A stretch of DNA of 27,751 nucleotides from Candidatus Krumholzibacteriota bacterium (GTDB lineage Bacteria > Krumholzibacteriota > Krumholzibacteriia > Krumholzibacteriales > Krumholzibacteriaceae). The stretch is taken from NCBI GenBank assembly GCA_016932415.1, contig JAFGCX010000024.1:1-27751 (forward strand), read 5' to 3'. The notes beneath the pieces were generated by a model. The model ran no database searches. It saw only the letters and a list, made by a program, of their open reading frames with translations, and was not told the origin of the DNA. The position numbers were made by a program, and so were the translations under genes. Below, piece by piece: positions 1 to 9,600 of this stretch; within the stretch, counting starts at the first letter, position 1, and each line of letters starts with the position of its first letter.

Positions 1-1440
1 CCAATCACCAGGTTGGAAGGACATGGCAAGATCTCCATATTTATCAATGACGATGGTTCGGTTGCCAACGCCTATCTCCAGATTCCGGAACTGAGGGGTT
101 TTGAGAAGTTCGTCGAAGGCCTCCCGGTCGAAGAGATACCTAGGATCATGCCGAGGATATGCGGCGTGTGCCCGGCGGCTCATCATATGGCTGCTGGCAA
201 GGCTGTGGACGCGGTATACAAGGCCGACATTCCCTCCGTCGCGAAAAAGCTCCGGGAACTCTACTACATGGCGCATTTTATTCACAGCCACGCGGCACAT
301 TTCTATGCCCTGGCTGCTCCTGATTTCGTACTCGGTCCGGACGCTCCGAAAGCATCAAGAAACGTTCTTGGGTTGATTGAAAAAGTCGGGCTTGAGATCG
401 GTGGAGAGGTACTCAAGCAGAGAGCGGCGTCTCAGGATATCCAGATAATGGTCGGCGGGAGAGCGACGCATCCGGTATGGAATATACCGGGCGGAGTCAC
501 CAGGGCTCTCTCGGTCGAAAACAGGGATAAGGTCAGGGAACTGGCAAAAGGGCAGCTTGATTTCAGTATTTTCGGTCTCAAGATCTTCGCCGACACGGTA
601 TTGGCAAACAAGGAATACCTTGATCTTATCACCGGCGATGTCTTTGATCAGGTGACAAACTATATGGGACTCGTCGATGATAATAACAAAGTCAATTTTT
701 ATCACGGCAAGGTCAGGGTAGTCGATCCTGAAGGGAAAGAGATCGTAAAATATTCCGAAGCGGAATATCTCGATCACATAGCGGAACATGTCGAACCTTA
801 TTCGTACCTGAAATTCCCCTATCTGAAAGAGAGGGGATGGAACGGTTTCGTGGAAGGTATGGGGACATCGCTCTACCAGGCAAACCCTCTTCCAAGGTTC
901 AACGCCGCTGACGGGATGGCTACTCCCAAAGCGCAGGAACAGTATGAAAAGATGTTCGAGACTCTCGGTGGTAAACCATGTCACAAACTGATGGTCAATC
1001 ACTGGGCAAGGCTTATCGAGATGGTGTACGCGGCCGAACGGATGATCGAACTGATCAATGATGAAGAGATCACCGATCCTAACGTGAGGATCATTCCATC
1101 GACGACTCCGAAGGAAGGAGTTGGTATAGTCGAGGCTCCAAGAGGCACATTGACACATCATTACTGGACTGACGAAAACGGTTTCGTAACAAAAGCCAAC
1201 CTGATAGTCGGCACCACGAACAACAACGCTTCGATATCGATGGCCGTGAAAAAAGCGGCTGAAAAACTGATCAAACCCGGTGGCGAAGTCACTGACGGGT
1301 TGTTGAACATGGTCGAAATGGCTTTCAGGTTATATGATCCGTGTTTCAGTTGCGCTACACACAGCCTTCCGGGACAGATGCCGCTTGTCGTTGAGATCAG
1401 ATCGCTTGACGGAGAAGTCCTGAACAAGATCTCGCGATGA
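1..1440 (+). CDS. [NiFe] hydrogenase large subunit, group 3 (MvhA-like), 5' truncated by the window edge
   Basis: Catalytic subunit that binds the Ni-Fe(CN)2CO site and oxidises or evolves H2 in the cytoplasm. The reading frame is open from base 1 and starts inside the conserved PITRLEGHG motif, so roughly ten N-terminal residues and the true start lie to the left; the TTG at 13 is not the start. The N-terminal cysteine pair RICGVC is at 154-171 (Cys codons 160 and 169) and the C-terminal pair DPCFSC at 1336-1353. His codon 1360 closes the DPCxxCxxH motif, after which the maturation protease should remove a 25-residue tail. The HFYALAAPDF and SRNVLG segments resemble the MvhA/group 3c family, which usually pairs with heterodisulfide reductase; that pairing is inference because the small subunit is outside the window. 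The protease and hyp genes follow in the same operon. Confidence 0.95.
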   Translation, partial: PITRLEGHGKISIFINDDGSVANAYLQIPELRGFEKFVEGLPVEEIPRIMPRICGVCPAAHHMAAGKAVDAVYKADIPSVAKKLRELYYMAHFIHSHAAHFYALAAPDFVLGPDAPKASRNVLGLIEKVGLEIGGEVLKQRAASQDIQIMVGGRATHPVWNIPGGVTRALSVENRDKVRELAKGQLDFSIFGLKIFADTVLANKEYLDLITGDVFDQVTNYMGLVDDNNKVNFYHGKVRVVDPEGKEIVKYSEAEYLDHIAEHVEPYSYLKFPYLKERGWNGFVEGMGTSLYQANPLPRFNAADGMATPKAQEQYEKMFETLGGKPCHKLMVNHWARLIEMVYAAERMIELINDEEITDPNVRIIPSTTPKEGVGIVEAPRGTLTHHYWTDENGFVTKANLIVGTTNNNASISMAVKKAAEKLIKPGGEVTDGLLNMVEMAFRLYDPCFSCATHSLPGQMPLVVEIRSLDGEVLNKISR

Positions 1441-1468
1441 CAGAGTCGCGGTTCCGGGGGAATTCCAT

Positions 1469-1975
1469 ATGAATACCATAGTCATCGGACTTGGAAATAC
1501 AGTCCTGACTGATGACGGAGTGGGCGTATACGTCGCGAGGCATCTTCGCGGCAGACTCGGACCTTCAGTAAAAGTAATAGAGGCTGAACTTGCCGGTCTT
1601 GACCTGATGGAGATGATGAAGGATCAGGACCGCGCTATAATCATAGACGCGATCAATCTTGATGGCGAAGAAGCGGGAACAGTCTTCAGGCTGAAACACG
1701 ATGACATAAGGATAACTCCCCGGCTCGCGTCATGCCATGATATCGATCTCGGAACCGCTCTCGCTCTGGGCAGACGATTAGGGTTTCAAATGCCGGAAGA
1801 GGTAGTTATATTCGCTGTACAGGGTGAAGATCTTCTGACCCTGCATGAAGGATGTCTTGAAAAGGTGGAAAACATCATTCCCGGTCTCGTAGATGAGATA
1901 ACCGGAATGATCAATCAGGAACCTTTCACGAAGATCTCGATAGACCTGGGCGGGAGAAAAAACAAGGATGCATGA
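1469..1975 (+). CDS. [NiFe] hydrogenase maturation endopeptidase (HyaD/HybD/HycI family, M52)
   Basis: This 168-residue protease recognises nickel in the finished active site and clips the C-terminal tail of the large subunit. The fold signature is visible: a Rossmann-like start VIGLGN, then TDDGVG (Asp16), IIDAI (Asp60) and CHDIDLG (His90). These match the three Ni-sensing ligands Glu16, Asp62 and His93 of E. coli HybD, with Asp replacing Glu at the first position. The ATG at 1469 follows a GGGGG run at 1456-1460. It lies 28 bases after the large-subunit gene whose tail it should process, and its end overlaps hypA by 8 bases, indicating one transcript and probable translational coupling. Confidence 0.93.
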   Translation: MNTIVIGLGNTVLTDDGVGVYVARHLRGRLGPSVKVIEAELAGLDLMEMMKDQDRAIIIDAINLDGEEAGTVFRLKHDDIRITPRLASCHDIDLGTALALGRRLGFQMPEEVVIFAVQGEDLLTLHEGCLEKVENIIPGLVDEITGMINQEPFTKISIDLGGRKNKDA

Positions 1976-2351
1976 GGTCTCTCTGATGCAGAACCTGCTG
2001 AATGTCGTTTCCGAAGCGGCAAAGGAGCAGGGAGACGGCAAGGTAACAAGTATACATCTTAAAATAGGCCGGATGGCCGGAGTGAATTCCGATTCCCTCA
2101 GATTCGCGTTTGATATACTCTCAAAGGGTACGCGGGCTGACTCGGCGGTTCTGGAGATCGAGATGATCCCGCTGAAAATACACTGCAATGGATGTTCGGA
2201 AGATATTTCACCTGAAGAATTCTCTCTTTACTGTTCATTGTGCGGAAGCAGGGATATGACAATCGTCTCGGGCCGGGAAATGGAGATAGATTATATAATG
2301 GTCGAGGACAGTGACGGGATCAGCGCGGGGAATAGCGCTGCCAGGGAGTGA
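1968..2351 (+). CDS. hypA: Hydrogenase nickel-insertion accessory protein HypA
   Basis: HypA delivers nickel to the hydrogenase precursor together with HypB. The 127-residue protein begins MHEVSL, giving the canonical His2 and Glu3 used for nickel binding, and has a zinc-binding loop with paired cysteines Cys73/Cys76 and Cys89/Cys92. Length matches the family. The start codon lies inside the end of the protease gene (8-base overlap, ATGCATGA), so the genes are probably translationally coupled. Confidence 0.97.
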   Translation: MHEVSLMQNLLNVVSEAAKEQGDGKVTSIHLKIGRMAGVNSDSLRFAFDILSKGTRADSAVLEIEMIPLKIHCNGCSEDISPEEFSLYCSLCGSRDMTIVSGREMEIDYIMVEDSDGISAGNSAARE

Positions 2352-2360
2352 AAAGAGGTA

Positions 2361-3026
2361 ATGATGCATCAGATAAATATCGGCGAAGATCTCCGCGGGA
2401 AGAACCGCGAGATAGCTGAAGAAAACAGAAAGATGCTGAAAGAACATGATGTTTTTTCGCTGAATATCATGAGCGCTCCTGGAGCGGGAAAGACAACATT
2501 GCTCGTAAAATCCCTGCCGATGATCACCGGAAGATTCAGAGTGGGAGTCATTGAAGGAGATCTACAGACCTCCAGGGATGCCGAAAGGGTGCGCGAGACG
2601 GGAGTGGATGTGTTCCAGATACAGACAGGCGGCGTCTGTCATCTCGACGCGTCAATGGTCCATTCGGCCCTCCACTCGTTTGATCTCGACGCGATAGACA
2701 TTTTGTTGATAGAGAATGTCGGGAATCTCGTATGTCCCGCCGAGTTCGATCTTGGCGTCGACGGAAGGGTCATGCTTATGAGCATCACCGAGGGGGATGA
2801 CAAACCGAAAAAATATCCCCTGATGTTCAGCGAATCGAGACTTTTGATGTTGAACAAGGTCGATCTGGCCGATTACGTGGACTTCGACATCGGCAAAGCC
2901 AGATCGGAAGCGAAGGAAATAAATCCCGATATAGAGATACTGGAGATATCATGCCGTTCGGGAAAAGGTCTCGACGAGTGGGTGGCATGGATAGAGGGTT
3001 TCAGAAAAAACACCAGAGGTGAATGA
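2361..3026 (+). CDS. hypB: Hydrogenase nickel-incorporation GTPase HypB
   Basis: SIMIBI-class GTPase that powers nickel transfer during hydrogenase assembly. Visible motifs are the P-loop SAPGAGKTT near residue 37, IEGDLQTS, the metal-binding TGGVCH and ENVGNLVCP at the dimer interface, and the guanine-specificity NKVDLAD. The histidine-rich nickel-storage stretch seen in some HypB proteins is absent, so this is the short form (221 residues). ATG occurs twice in a row (2361 and 2364) after GAGG at 2355-2358; either could be used. The stop codon overlaps the start of hypC. Confidence 0.96.
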   Translation: MMHQINIGEDLRGKNREIAEENRKMLKEHDVFSLNIMSAPGAGKTTLLVKSLPMITGRFRVGVIEGDLQTSRDAERVRETGVDVFQIQTGGVCHLDASMVHSALHSFDLDAIDILLIENVGNLVCPAEFDLGVDGRVMLMSITEGDDKPKKYPLMFSESRLLMLNKVDLADYVDFDIGKARSEAKEINPDIEILEISCRSGKGLDEWVAWIEGFRKNTRGE

Positions 3027-3274
3027 TGTGTCTTGCCATTCCGATGATGGTCAAGGAAATAGACGGTGATACGGCGGTAGTCGAAGCCGGCGGGATAAGA
3101 AAAAACGTAAGGCTCGATCTTGTAGAAGGCGTTAATTTGGGTGACTACGTAATGATCCATACGGGATACGCGATCGAGATACTCGACAGCAAAGAGGCTG
3201 AAGAGACGCTTGAACTGATCAAGAAGGTATACAGAGCGGGAATGACCAATGACGCGGAAGGCCTCGAACCGTGA
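3026..3274 (+). CDS. hypC: Hydrogenase assembly chaperone HypC
   Basis: Small chaperone (82 residues) that carries the Fe(CN)2CO unit with HypD and docks on the hydrogenase large subunit. The family needs a cysteine directly after the initiator Met, so the ATG at 3026 (MCLAIP) is chosen over the ATG three bases upstream. The start shares a base with the hypB stop (TGATG). The rest is the usual OB-like barrel sequence, including GGIRKNVRLDLV and GDYVMIHTGYAI. The end overlaps the hypD start by four bases. Confidence 0.95.
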   Translation: MCLAIPMMVKEIDGDTAVVEAGGIRKNVRLDLVEGVNLGDYVMIHTGYAIEILDSKEAEETLELIKKVYRAGMTNDAEGLEP

Positions 3275-4371
3275 TTATCTCTCCATTCGAATCATTTCAT
3301 GACCCTGAGATCGCTTCGATCCTGATCAGGGAACTTAAGAGATTTCCAACGGGAAAACGAATTACCCTGATGCACGTATGCGGTACGCATGAACATTCCC
3401 TGGCAAAAGCAGGAATCAGATCGCTCCTGCCGGGCTGGATCAGGCTTGTCGCGGGTCCTGGATGCCCCGTCTGCGTATGCCCCGCGGGGGATATAGATCT
3501 TGCCATGCAGGCTGCCTCGAAGGAGAAGGTGATACTCGCCACTTTCGGTGATATGTTCAGGGTACCTTCCGGAGACAGGTCTCTCGAGATGATGAAAGCG
3601 GAGGGAGCGGATATAAGGGTGATCTATTCACCCCTCGACCCGGTAAAGATCGCGATCGATAATCCCGATCGTGAAGTGGTTTTTATGGCGGTCGGGTTCG
3701 AGACGACGATAGCGCCTATAGCCGCGTCGATACTCTCCGGCCTGCCTCGTAACTATTCGATGATAACTTCGCTTCGCGTTGTTCCGGAAGCGTTGATCTT
3801 TCTTCTCGATAGGACCGAGGGCGGGATAGATGGATTCATCCTCCCGGGTCATGTCAGTACTGTTCTTGGAAGAAAAGGATACTCATTCCTTGAGACGGAA
3901 TATTCCGTTCCGGGGGTCATATCCGGTTTCGAACCTGTCGATATTCTGCACGGGATACTCGAACTCGCGCGCCAGGTGTCCGCCGGGCCTCCCTATACGA
4001 TCGAGAACCTGTACAGGAGAGTCGTAAGGGAAGATGGCAATACCAGGGCGAGCAGGATGATCTATGAAGTCTTTCAAAAAGCCGATTCAAGATGGAGGGG
4101 GATCGGCACGATACCCGGTTCGGGACTTGAATTGAAAAAAGAGTACGCTTCGATCGACGCCGTTCAAAGACACAGGCTTCAATACGACGAAAATTCGATA
4201 GATGTTCCTGAAGGGTGCATCTGCCACAAGGTGATCCTCGGGGAAGCTGAATCAGAAGATTGCCCGTTGTTTGGAAGCCGATGCACTCCGCGCAGCCCGG
4301 TCGGTCCATGCATGGTCTCGAGCGAAGGCACCTGCAGGGCAAGGTATCAGTACCGTACGGTGCCTACCTGA
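3271..4371 (+). CDS. hypD: Hydrogenase Fe(CN)2CO assembly protein HypD
   Basis: Iron-sulfur scaffold on which the Fe(CN)2CO group is built with HypC and HypE. The 366-residue protein has MHVCGTHEH (Cys37) and GPGCPVC (Cys65, Cys68), the conserved catalytic region, and C-terminal cysteines in CICHK, EDCPLF, SRCTP, GPCMV and GTCRA that bind a 4Fe-4S cluster. An extra cysteine follows directly (VCVCPAG, Cys70). The start is GTG, overlapping the hypC stop (GTGA), which signals translational coupling. It is the last gene of the hydrogenase run; hypE and hypF do not follow. Confidence 0.96.
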   Translation: MIISPFESFHDPEIASILIRELKRFPTGKRITLMHVCGTHEHSLAKAGIRSLLPGWIRLVAGPGCPVCVCPAGDIDLAMQAASKEKVILATFGDMFRVPSGDRSLEMMKAEGADIRVIYSPLDPVKIAIDNPDREVVFMAVGFETTIAPIAASILSGLPRNYSMITSLRVVPEALIFLLDRTEGGIDGFILPGHVSTVLGRKGYSFLETEYSVPGVISGFEPVDILHGILELARQVSAGPPYTIENLYRRVVREDGNTRASRMIYEVFQKADSRWRGIGTIPGSGLELKKEYASIDAVQRHRLQYDENSIDVPEGCICHKVILGEAESEDCPLFGSRCTPRSPVGPCMVSSEGTCRARYQYRTVPT

Positions 4372-4514
4372 CAAGAATTCAGTTGACTGGTCGATATTCC
4401 TTAATTTACCTTGGCTTTCAGGGCGAGGTTGAATAAAAACCATATTGATTATGTATTTAATATGAACTCGCCATCGGGTTTAATTCGTGATAAGGGAAAA
4501 GGAAGGTGATGGAT

Positions 4515-5492
4515 ATGAAAGTGATGGTCGGCGGGAACAGTTATAACCTGTCGGGCGGTGGTATGAAGAATATCATCGGCGGAGTCATTGTCCTGATCAT
4601 CCTGGTATCAGGGCTCTACTCTGTCGGAGCTGATGAAGTCGGTGTCATCCTGCGTTTCGGGAAATACGTAAGATCGACTGATCCAGGTCTTCACATCAAG
4701 ATACCGTTTGGTATAGAGAGTGTCGACAAGGTAAAGGTCAAGAAAGTATTCAAGCAGGAATTCGGTTTCAGGACGATTAAAGCTGGTATCAAGACGCAAT
4801 ACAGCAGCAAGAGTTATTATGAAGAATCGATCATTCTCACCGGCGACCTCAATGTCGCCGAAGTGGAATGGGTCGTTCAGTACAAGGTAAAGGATCCGTA
4901 TAACTATCTCTTCAAGATCAAGGACCCTTCCGAGACCCTGAGAGCGATGTCCGAATCTGTTGTCAGGCGGGTCGTCGGAGACAGGGCAGTGACAGAGATC
5001 CTGACTCTTGGAAGGATCGATATCGCGAAGGATGTCGAGGTCGGACTCCAGGAGCTACTTGACCATTTTGAGTCGGGAATACAGATCGTCACTGTCCAGC
5101 TTCAGAATGTCAATCCTCCCGATCCGGTCCGCCCGGCTTTCAATGAGGTGAACAGGGCCAAGCAGGACAAGGAGACAATGATAAACGAGGCTTGGGAGGA
5201 CTATAACAAGAGGATCCCGAGAGCCAGGGGTGAGGCGGAACAGATGATCGCCGAAGCTGAAGGATACGCGACGAAAAGAGTGAACCAGGCGCTCGGGGAC
5301 GCTTCCCTCTTCAATCAGATATACAAGGAGTACAGGCTCGCGCCGGATGTGACACGCAGACGTCTCTACCTCGAGACGCTCGGAGAGATCCTGCCAAGGA
5401 TGGAGGAGATCTACATCGTAGACGAGGATCAGAAATCGATCCTGCCACTTCTTGAAATTGGCAAAGATAGAAAGGGGGGTGATGGAAAATGA
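4515..5492 (+). CDS. hflK: SPFH-domain membrane protein HflK
   Basis: With HflC it forms the membrane cage that surrounds and modulates the AAA protease FtsH; most of the protein faces the periplasm. One membrane segment lies near residues 18-40 (IIGGVIVLIILV), followed by the SPFH/prohibitin domain with VGVILRFGK and DPGLH, a helical region containing ARGEAEQMIAEAEGYA, and a C-terminal LYLETLGEIL typical of HflK. The ATG at 4515 is preferred because AGGTG at 4504-4508 sits six bases upstream; GTG 4506 and ATG 4509 are in-frame alternatives. The glycine-rich cytosolic N-terminus of enterobacterial HflK is absent. It overlaps hflC by four bases. Confidence 0.92.
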   Translation: MKVMVGGNSYNLSGGGMKNIIGGVIVLIILVSGLYSVGADEVGVILRFGKYVRSTDPGLHIKIPFGIESVDKVKVKKVFKQEFGFRTIKAGIKTQYSSKSYYEESIILTGDLNVAEVEWVVQYKVKDPYNYLFKIKDPSETLRAMSESVVRRVVGDRAVTEILTLGRIDIAKDVEVGLQELLDHFESGIQIVTVQLQNVNPPDPVRPAFNEVNRAKQDKETMINEAWEDYNKRIPRARGEAEQMIAEAEGYATKRVNQALGDASLFNQIYKEYRLAPDVTRRRLYLETLGEILPRMEEIYIVDEDQKSILPLLEIGKDRKGGDGK

Positions 5493-6445
5493 AAGGCAGA
5501 AAAATACTGTTTTTAGTGATTCTGGTCTTAATTTATGTCGTTGTGATCAATACGTTCTATATTCTGAATGAAGCGGAACAGGCTATCATCACCCAGTTTG
5601 GAAAACCTGTCGGAGGAAAGATAGACAAGGCGGGATTACACGTCAAGGCGCCTCTTATCCATACTCTTCATAAATTCGAGAAGAGGATCCTGATCTGGGA
5701 CGGTTCGGCCGATCAGATCCCAACGGCTGACAAGAAATATATCTGGCTCGATACGACAGCGAGATGGCGCATCGTCGATCCATTACTGTTCTATCAGTCC
5801 GTCGGCAACGTCACCGGAGCCCTCGGCCGGATGGACGATATAATAGATTCCTCCTCAAGGGATGTCGTATCGAGTAACGCCCTTCTTGAAGTTGTAAGGA
5901 ATTCGAACGACATCAGAAAGAAAAAAGCCGAGATAGCTTTAAAAGACAAGTCGATCGAAGACGAGATAGAGGTCGTTCTTGACGAGATAAGTATAGGAAG
6001 GGAACAGATAGCCAGGGAGATCCTTACCAAGTCTGTCGAACTTGTCGGCCGCTACGGGATCGAACTTCTCGATGTCCAGATAAAGCGATTGAACTATATA
6101 GAGGATGTCAGGAAGAAGGTCTACGAAAGGATGATCTCGGAAAGGCAGAGAGTTGCTTCGGGATACCGCTCCGAGGGAGAAGGCAAGAAAGCGGAGATCA
6201 ACGGTAAGATGGAAAAAGAGCTTAACGGAATTCAGTCCGAGGCTTATAAAGTATCGCAGGAGATCCGCGGAAAGGCTGACGCGCAGTCAACGAAGATATA
6301 CGCTGACGCTTACAGGCAGGATCCTGAGTTCTATTCTTTTCTTAAATCGCTCGAAGTATACAGAAATTCGATGGGGCAGAATACCAGGGCGATATTGACT
6401 ACGGATAGCGATATATATCGATACATGAAGAAGATAAAGAGATAA
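5489..6445 (+). CDS. hflC: SPFH-domain membrane protein HflC (protease modulator)
   Basis: Partner of HflK in the FtsH-modulating complex. The 318-residue protein has an N-terminal membrane anchor (residues about 5-24), the SPFH start NEAEQAIITQFGKPVG, IWDGSADQIPTADKKYIWLD, and a C-terminal region (IYADAYRQDPEFYSFLKSLE) diagnostic for HflC. The start is an ATGA overlap with the hflK stop, with a purine-rich GGGGGGTGA just upstream. No ftsH gene is present in the window. Confidence 0.94.
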   Translation: MKGRKILFLVILVLIYVVVINTFYILNEAEQAIITQFGKPVGGKIDKAGLHVKAPLIHTLHKFEKRILIWDGSADQIPTADKKYIWLDTTARWRIVDPLLFYQSVGNVTGALGRMDDIIDSSSRDVVSSNALLEVVRNSNDIRKKKAEIALKDKSIEDEIEVVLDEISIGREQIAREILTKSVELVGRYGIELLDVQIKRLNYIEDVRKKVYERMISERQRVASGYRSEGEGKKAEINGKMEKELNGIQSEAYKVSQEIRGKADAQSTKIYADAYRQDPEFYSFLKSLEVYRNSMGQNTRAILTTDSDIYRYMKKIKR

Positions 6446-6522
6446 TCGGCCCGGTCGTGGATCGATTCGCGGAGGTTTCGCGCGGGTCCGCTCCTGATCC
6501 GGCTGGCAAAACAGTCAAAAAG

Positions 6523-6564
6523 CATGGTGAGGTCCCGATTTTACGGGAAAGGGGCTTCACCATG
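6523..6564 (+). repeat. Strong imperfect hairpin downstream of hflC
   Basis: CATGGTGAGG (6523-6532) pairs with CTTCACCATG (6555-6564) in ten pairs, one of them G-U. Inside it TCCCG pairs with CGGGA around the loop ATTTTA, leaving AAGGGG as a 3'-side bulge. No T-tract follows, so it is not a standard intrinsic terminator. It lies 59-119 bases before the next gene and could be an RNA structure, a transcript-end stabiliser or an operator; the function is unknown. Confidence 0.6.
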
Positions 6565-6622
6565 TGTTATATTGATCACTCGACCCCTGGTTTGACTTAG
6601 ACGCTGACTCTGGAGTATGAGA

Positions 6623-9600
6623 ATGATGGGGTATAAAAGTAAAAACTTCTTTCGATTCGCCGCCTTCCCGATGATCCTGGCTCTCTTGTCTATCTTTCCC
6701 GTTCAGGTAAGCGGATGGAATCACACGGAGATCGAGTGGAGAACACTCGAAACGGACCATTTTTCAATTCATTTTCACGAGGGAGAGGAATGGTCTGCCA
6801 GGGAGACGGCCAGGATTGCCGAGGAGATCCATGGCGCCCTGACGAAGTTCTATGGTTTCAGCCCGGGAAGGATACATATAAACCTCTATGACAAATGGGA
6901 TAAATCAGCTGGAGCCACTTATTATTATCTTAACAGGATAGATATTGATGCTTCAGATTATGATTTCGCTTTGAGGGGAGCCGCCGACTGGCTCAGAAAC
7001 GTCATTACCCACGAATACACGCACATGGTGACGATCCAGGCGGCAATGAAGATGCCTCTCTGGATGCCATCGATCTACCTGCAGGGTATAACGTTCGAAA
7101 AGGAAAAAAGACCCGATGTAATAAACGGATATCCCAATTTCCAGGGATCGCTGCCGTATGCCGGAGAGATCGTCCCAAACTGGCTTGCAGAGGGAGTAGC
7201 CCAATTCCAGTGTCCCTGCGCGAGAAACGATATATGGGATTCTCACAGGGATATGATACTCCGGATGGCCGTTCTTAACGACAGGCTCCTTACTCTCGAC
7301 GAGATGGGAGTCTTCGGAAAAAATTCTTTCGACGCGGAAAAATTATATAACCAGGGGTATTCGCTTGTAAGGTTCATCAACGAAAGTTATGGAGCGGAAA
7401 AGCTCACTGAACTGGTGAAAGAGCATTCAGGGTTTCTGCGCCTTTCCTTTAATGGAGCGTGCCGGAAGGTGCTCGGCGTTGATGACAGCGAGCTTTATGC
7501 CGAGTGGGTACGAAAGATAACGAAGGAATATTCAGCGGTAAGGGACGAGGTCTCGGAAAACCGGATCGAGGGAGAGCGAGTAGCCCAGCACGGGTTCATG
7601 AATATCTTTCCTCTGTTCGCCGGGAAAGAGGGGGGATATTATTATCTGTCGAACAGGGGAAGGGATTACATGGGTGTGGACCTTGTCCATCAGGGAACTG
7701 ACGGAAAATGCGATATCATCGCGAGGGACGTATCCTCGAAGCCGTCGCTGTCAAAGGACAGGAGACAGATCTGCTATTCAAAAAGGTCGGGCGATAACAA
7801 ATATCAATACGAACTTAACGATATATTCATTACATACCTCGGGGCGGGCATTGAACGGCGGTTGACGAAGTCGGATCGAGTCGTAGACCCCGTATTCTCA
7901 CCGGACGGGAAATCGATCGCCGCGATCTCTGGTAATGACGGATCGGAACATATAGTACTGATAGATGTAGTAGGCGGGAGCGTCAGACCTCTTTCGCGGA
8001 AAAGAACGGCTCAGCGGTATTACCGGCTTTCCTGGGGTGATGGCGGCATTCTGGCGACCCGTTTTCTCGGCGTCAGCAACGATATAGTGTTGATCGATCC
8101 CGAGACAGGGGATGAGACCGAGATCATCTCTACCGGAGCTGACGAACGCGACCCTGCCTGGGATCGGAGCGGCGCTGGATTCTTCTATTCGAGCGATAAG
8201 ACAGGTATATTCAACATCTATTATAGAAGTCCCGCTGAGAATAAAGACCTTTATGTCACGAATGTACTTGGAGGCGCTTTCTCGCCCGATTCCGACGGAG
8301 ATGATATCGTATTTTCCTCTTTCGGAACTGACGGATACGAGATCCGCCGGATCGACGGCTGGAGAAAGTCGGCGGCTCCGGCTTCAGCCTCTGAAGTATA
8401 TGAGGATCTGATAACAGAAAGAGACACGTATATAAACAGAGCGAAATGCTCGCAGGGGCAAGTTACAGATTACGATTATTCCGATCTGGACAGAAGGTTG
8501 AAGGACGCTAAGAAATACAATGTGGATTATACGCCGGTGTATATATTCCCCCGGATAGTATGGTATGACGACCAGCTCCGTCTAGGGGTTGTCGCCGATA
8601 CGAGGGATTACCTTGACAGGCAGGCAGTATATGGCGCAGCGTCGGTGAATAAAGACAAGGAATTCAATCTGCAGTTCGGTATCGAGTCGAGACAGTTCAA
8701 GCCGACTTTTTTTTTCAATTTCTACGCGGCAAGGAAATATTACAATTATTTCGAAGAGGCGAGTGGTGACGTTCAGGTGAGATATGATCTCTGGGACGCG
8801 TTCTTCGGATGCAGGCTCGAACTGGATCAGCCATCGGCGAGAGACAGGAAAGAGATCGTCCTGCAGTACAATCATGGCGAATACGGACTGAATATCAACG
8901 CGTGGGATATAGCCGACGTTGAACTGGGGTGGAATTATTACAAGGCTAACGAGTTTTCCGTATACCTGAACTACAGTGGAATCGGTTCAGGCATCAGTTC
9001 CGATATAAATCCGTCCTCAGGGAGAAGGTTCAGGCTGGAACTGACAAGAGCTTACGACAAGATGTCTTCAGGGTCGTTCGAGTATAATTTCAAACCGATC
9101 TATGACAAAAACGAATTCGGAAGATATACGCTTGTCTATGAAGAATTCATTCCCCTGCCGTACTGGTCTCACGTCCTGTCGCTGTTTATAAGGGGCGGCG
9201 CGATAGATGAGAGCAAAGTCGACGATTTCTTCAATCTTTTCATCGGAAGCAGGGACGGGATGAGAGGATATTCGTATTACAGCATGGGTGGCAGGAAAAA
9301 CGCGATGGTCAGGGCTACTTACAGGTTCCCCGTCTGGAACAATATAAACCGGCAGGTGCTGACTACGTATTTCAGTTCGATCTACGCCGGAATCTTCGCC
9401 GAAGCAGGCAGGGCATGGGACGAGGACAGGTTTATGACGGAAGATTACAAGAGGGACGCGGGTTTCGAGCTGAGGTTGAAGGGATTTAATTTCTATAACT
9501 ACCCTCTTGCCGCTTCACTGGAAGCGGCGTACGGAATAGACGAAATAATCTACGCTGATCCTTTCCGTCCCGATATCAGTATCTCGGAGGGGAGAGAGTG

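Noticed and set aside
355-1161. 268-residue open frame antisense to the hydrogenase large subunit
   Set aside because: Shadow of a conserved enzyme with no family motifs and no ribosome site of note.
4383-4461. Possible hflK promoters (TTGACT at 4383; TTGAAT at 4429 with TATTTA at 4454)
   Set aside because: The first lacks a -10 box at 16-18 bases; the second has a 19-base spacer and weak boxes. A promoter in this AT-rich gap is plausible but cannot be placed.
6592-6621. TTGACT at 6592 as promoter of the peptidase gene
   Set aside because: The only near-match -10 (TATGAG at 6616) would start transcription past all usable start codons.
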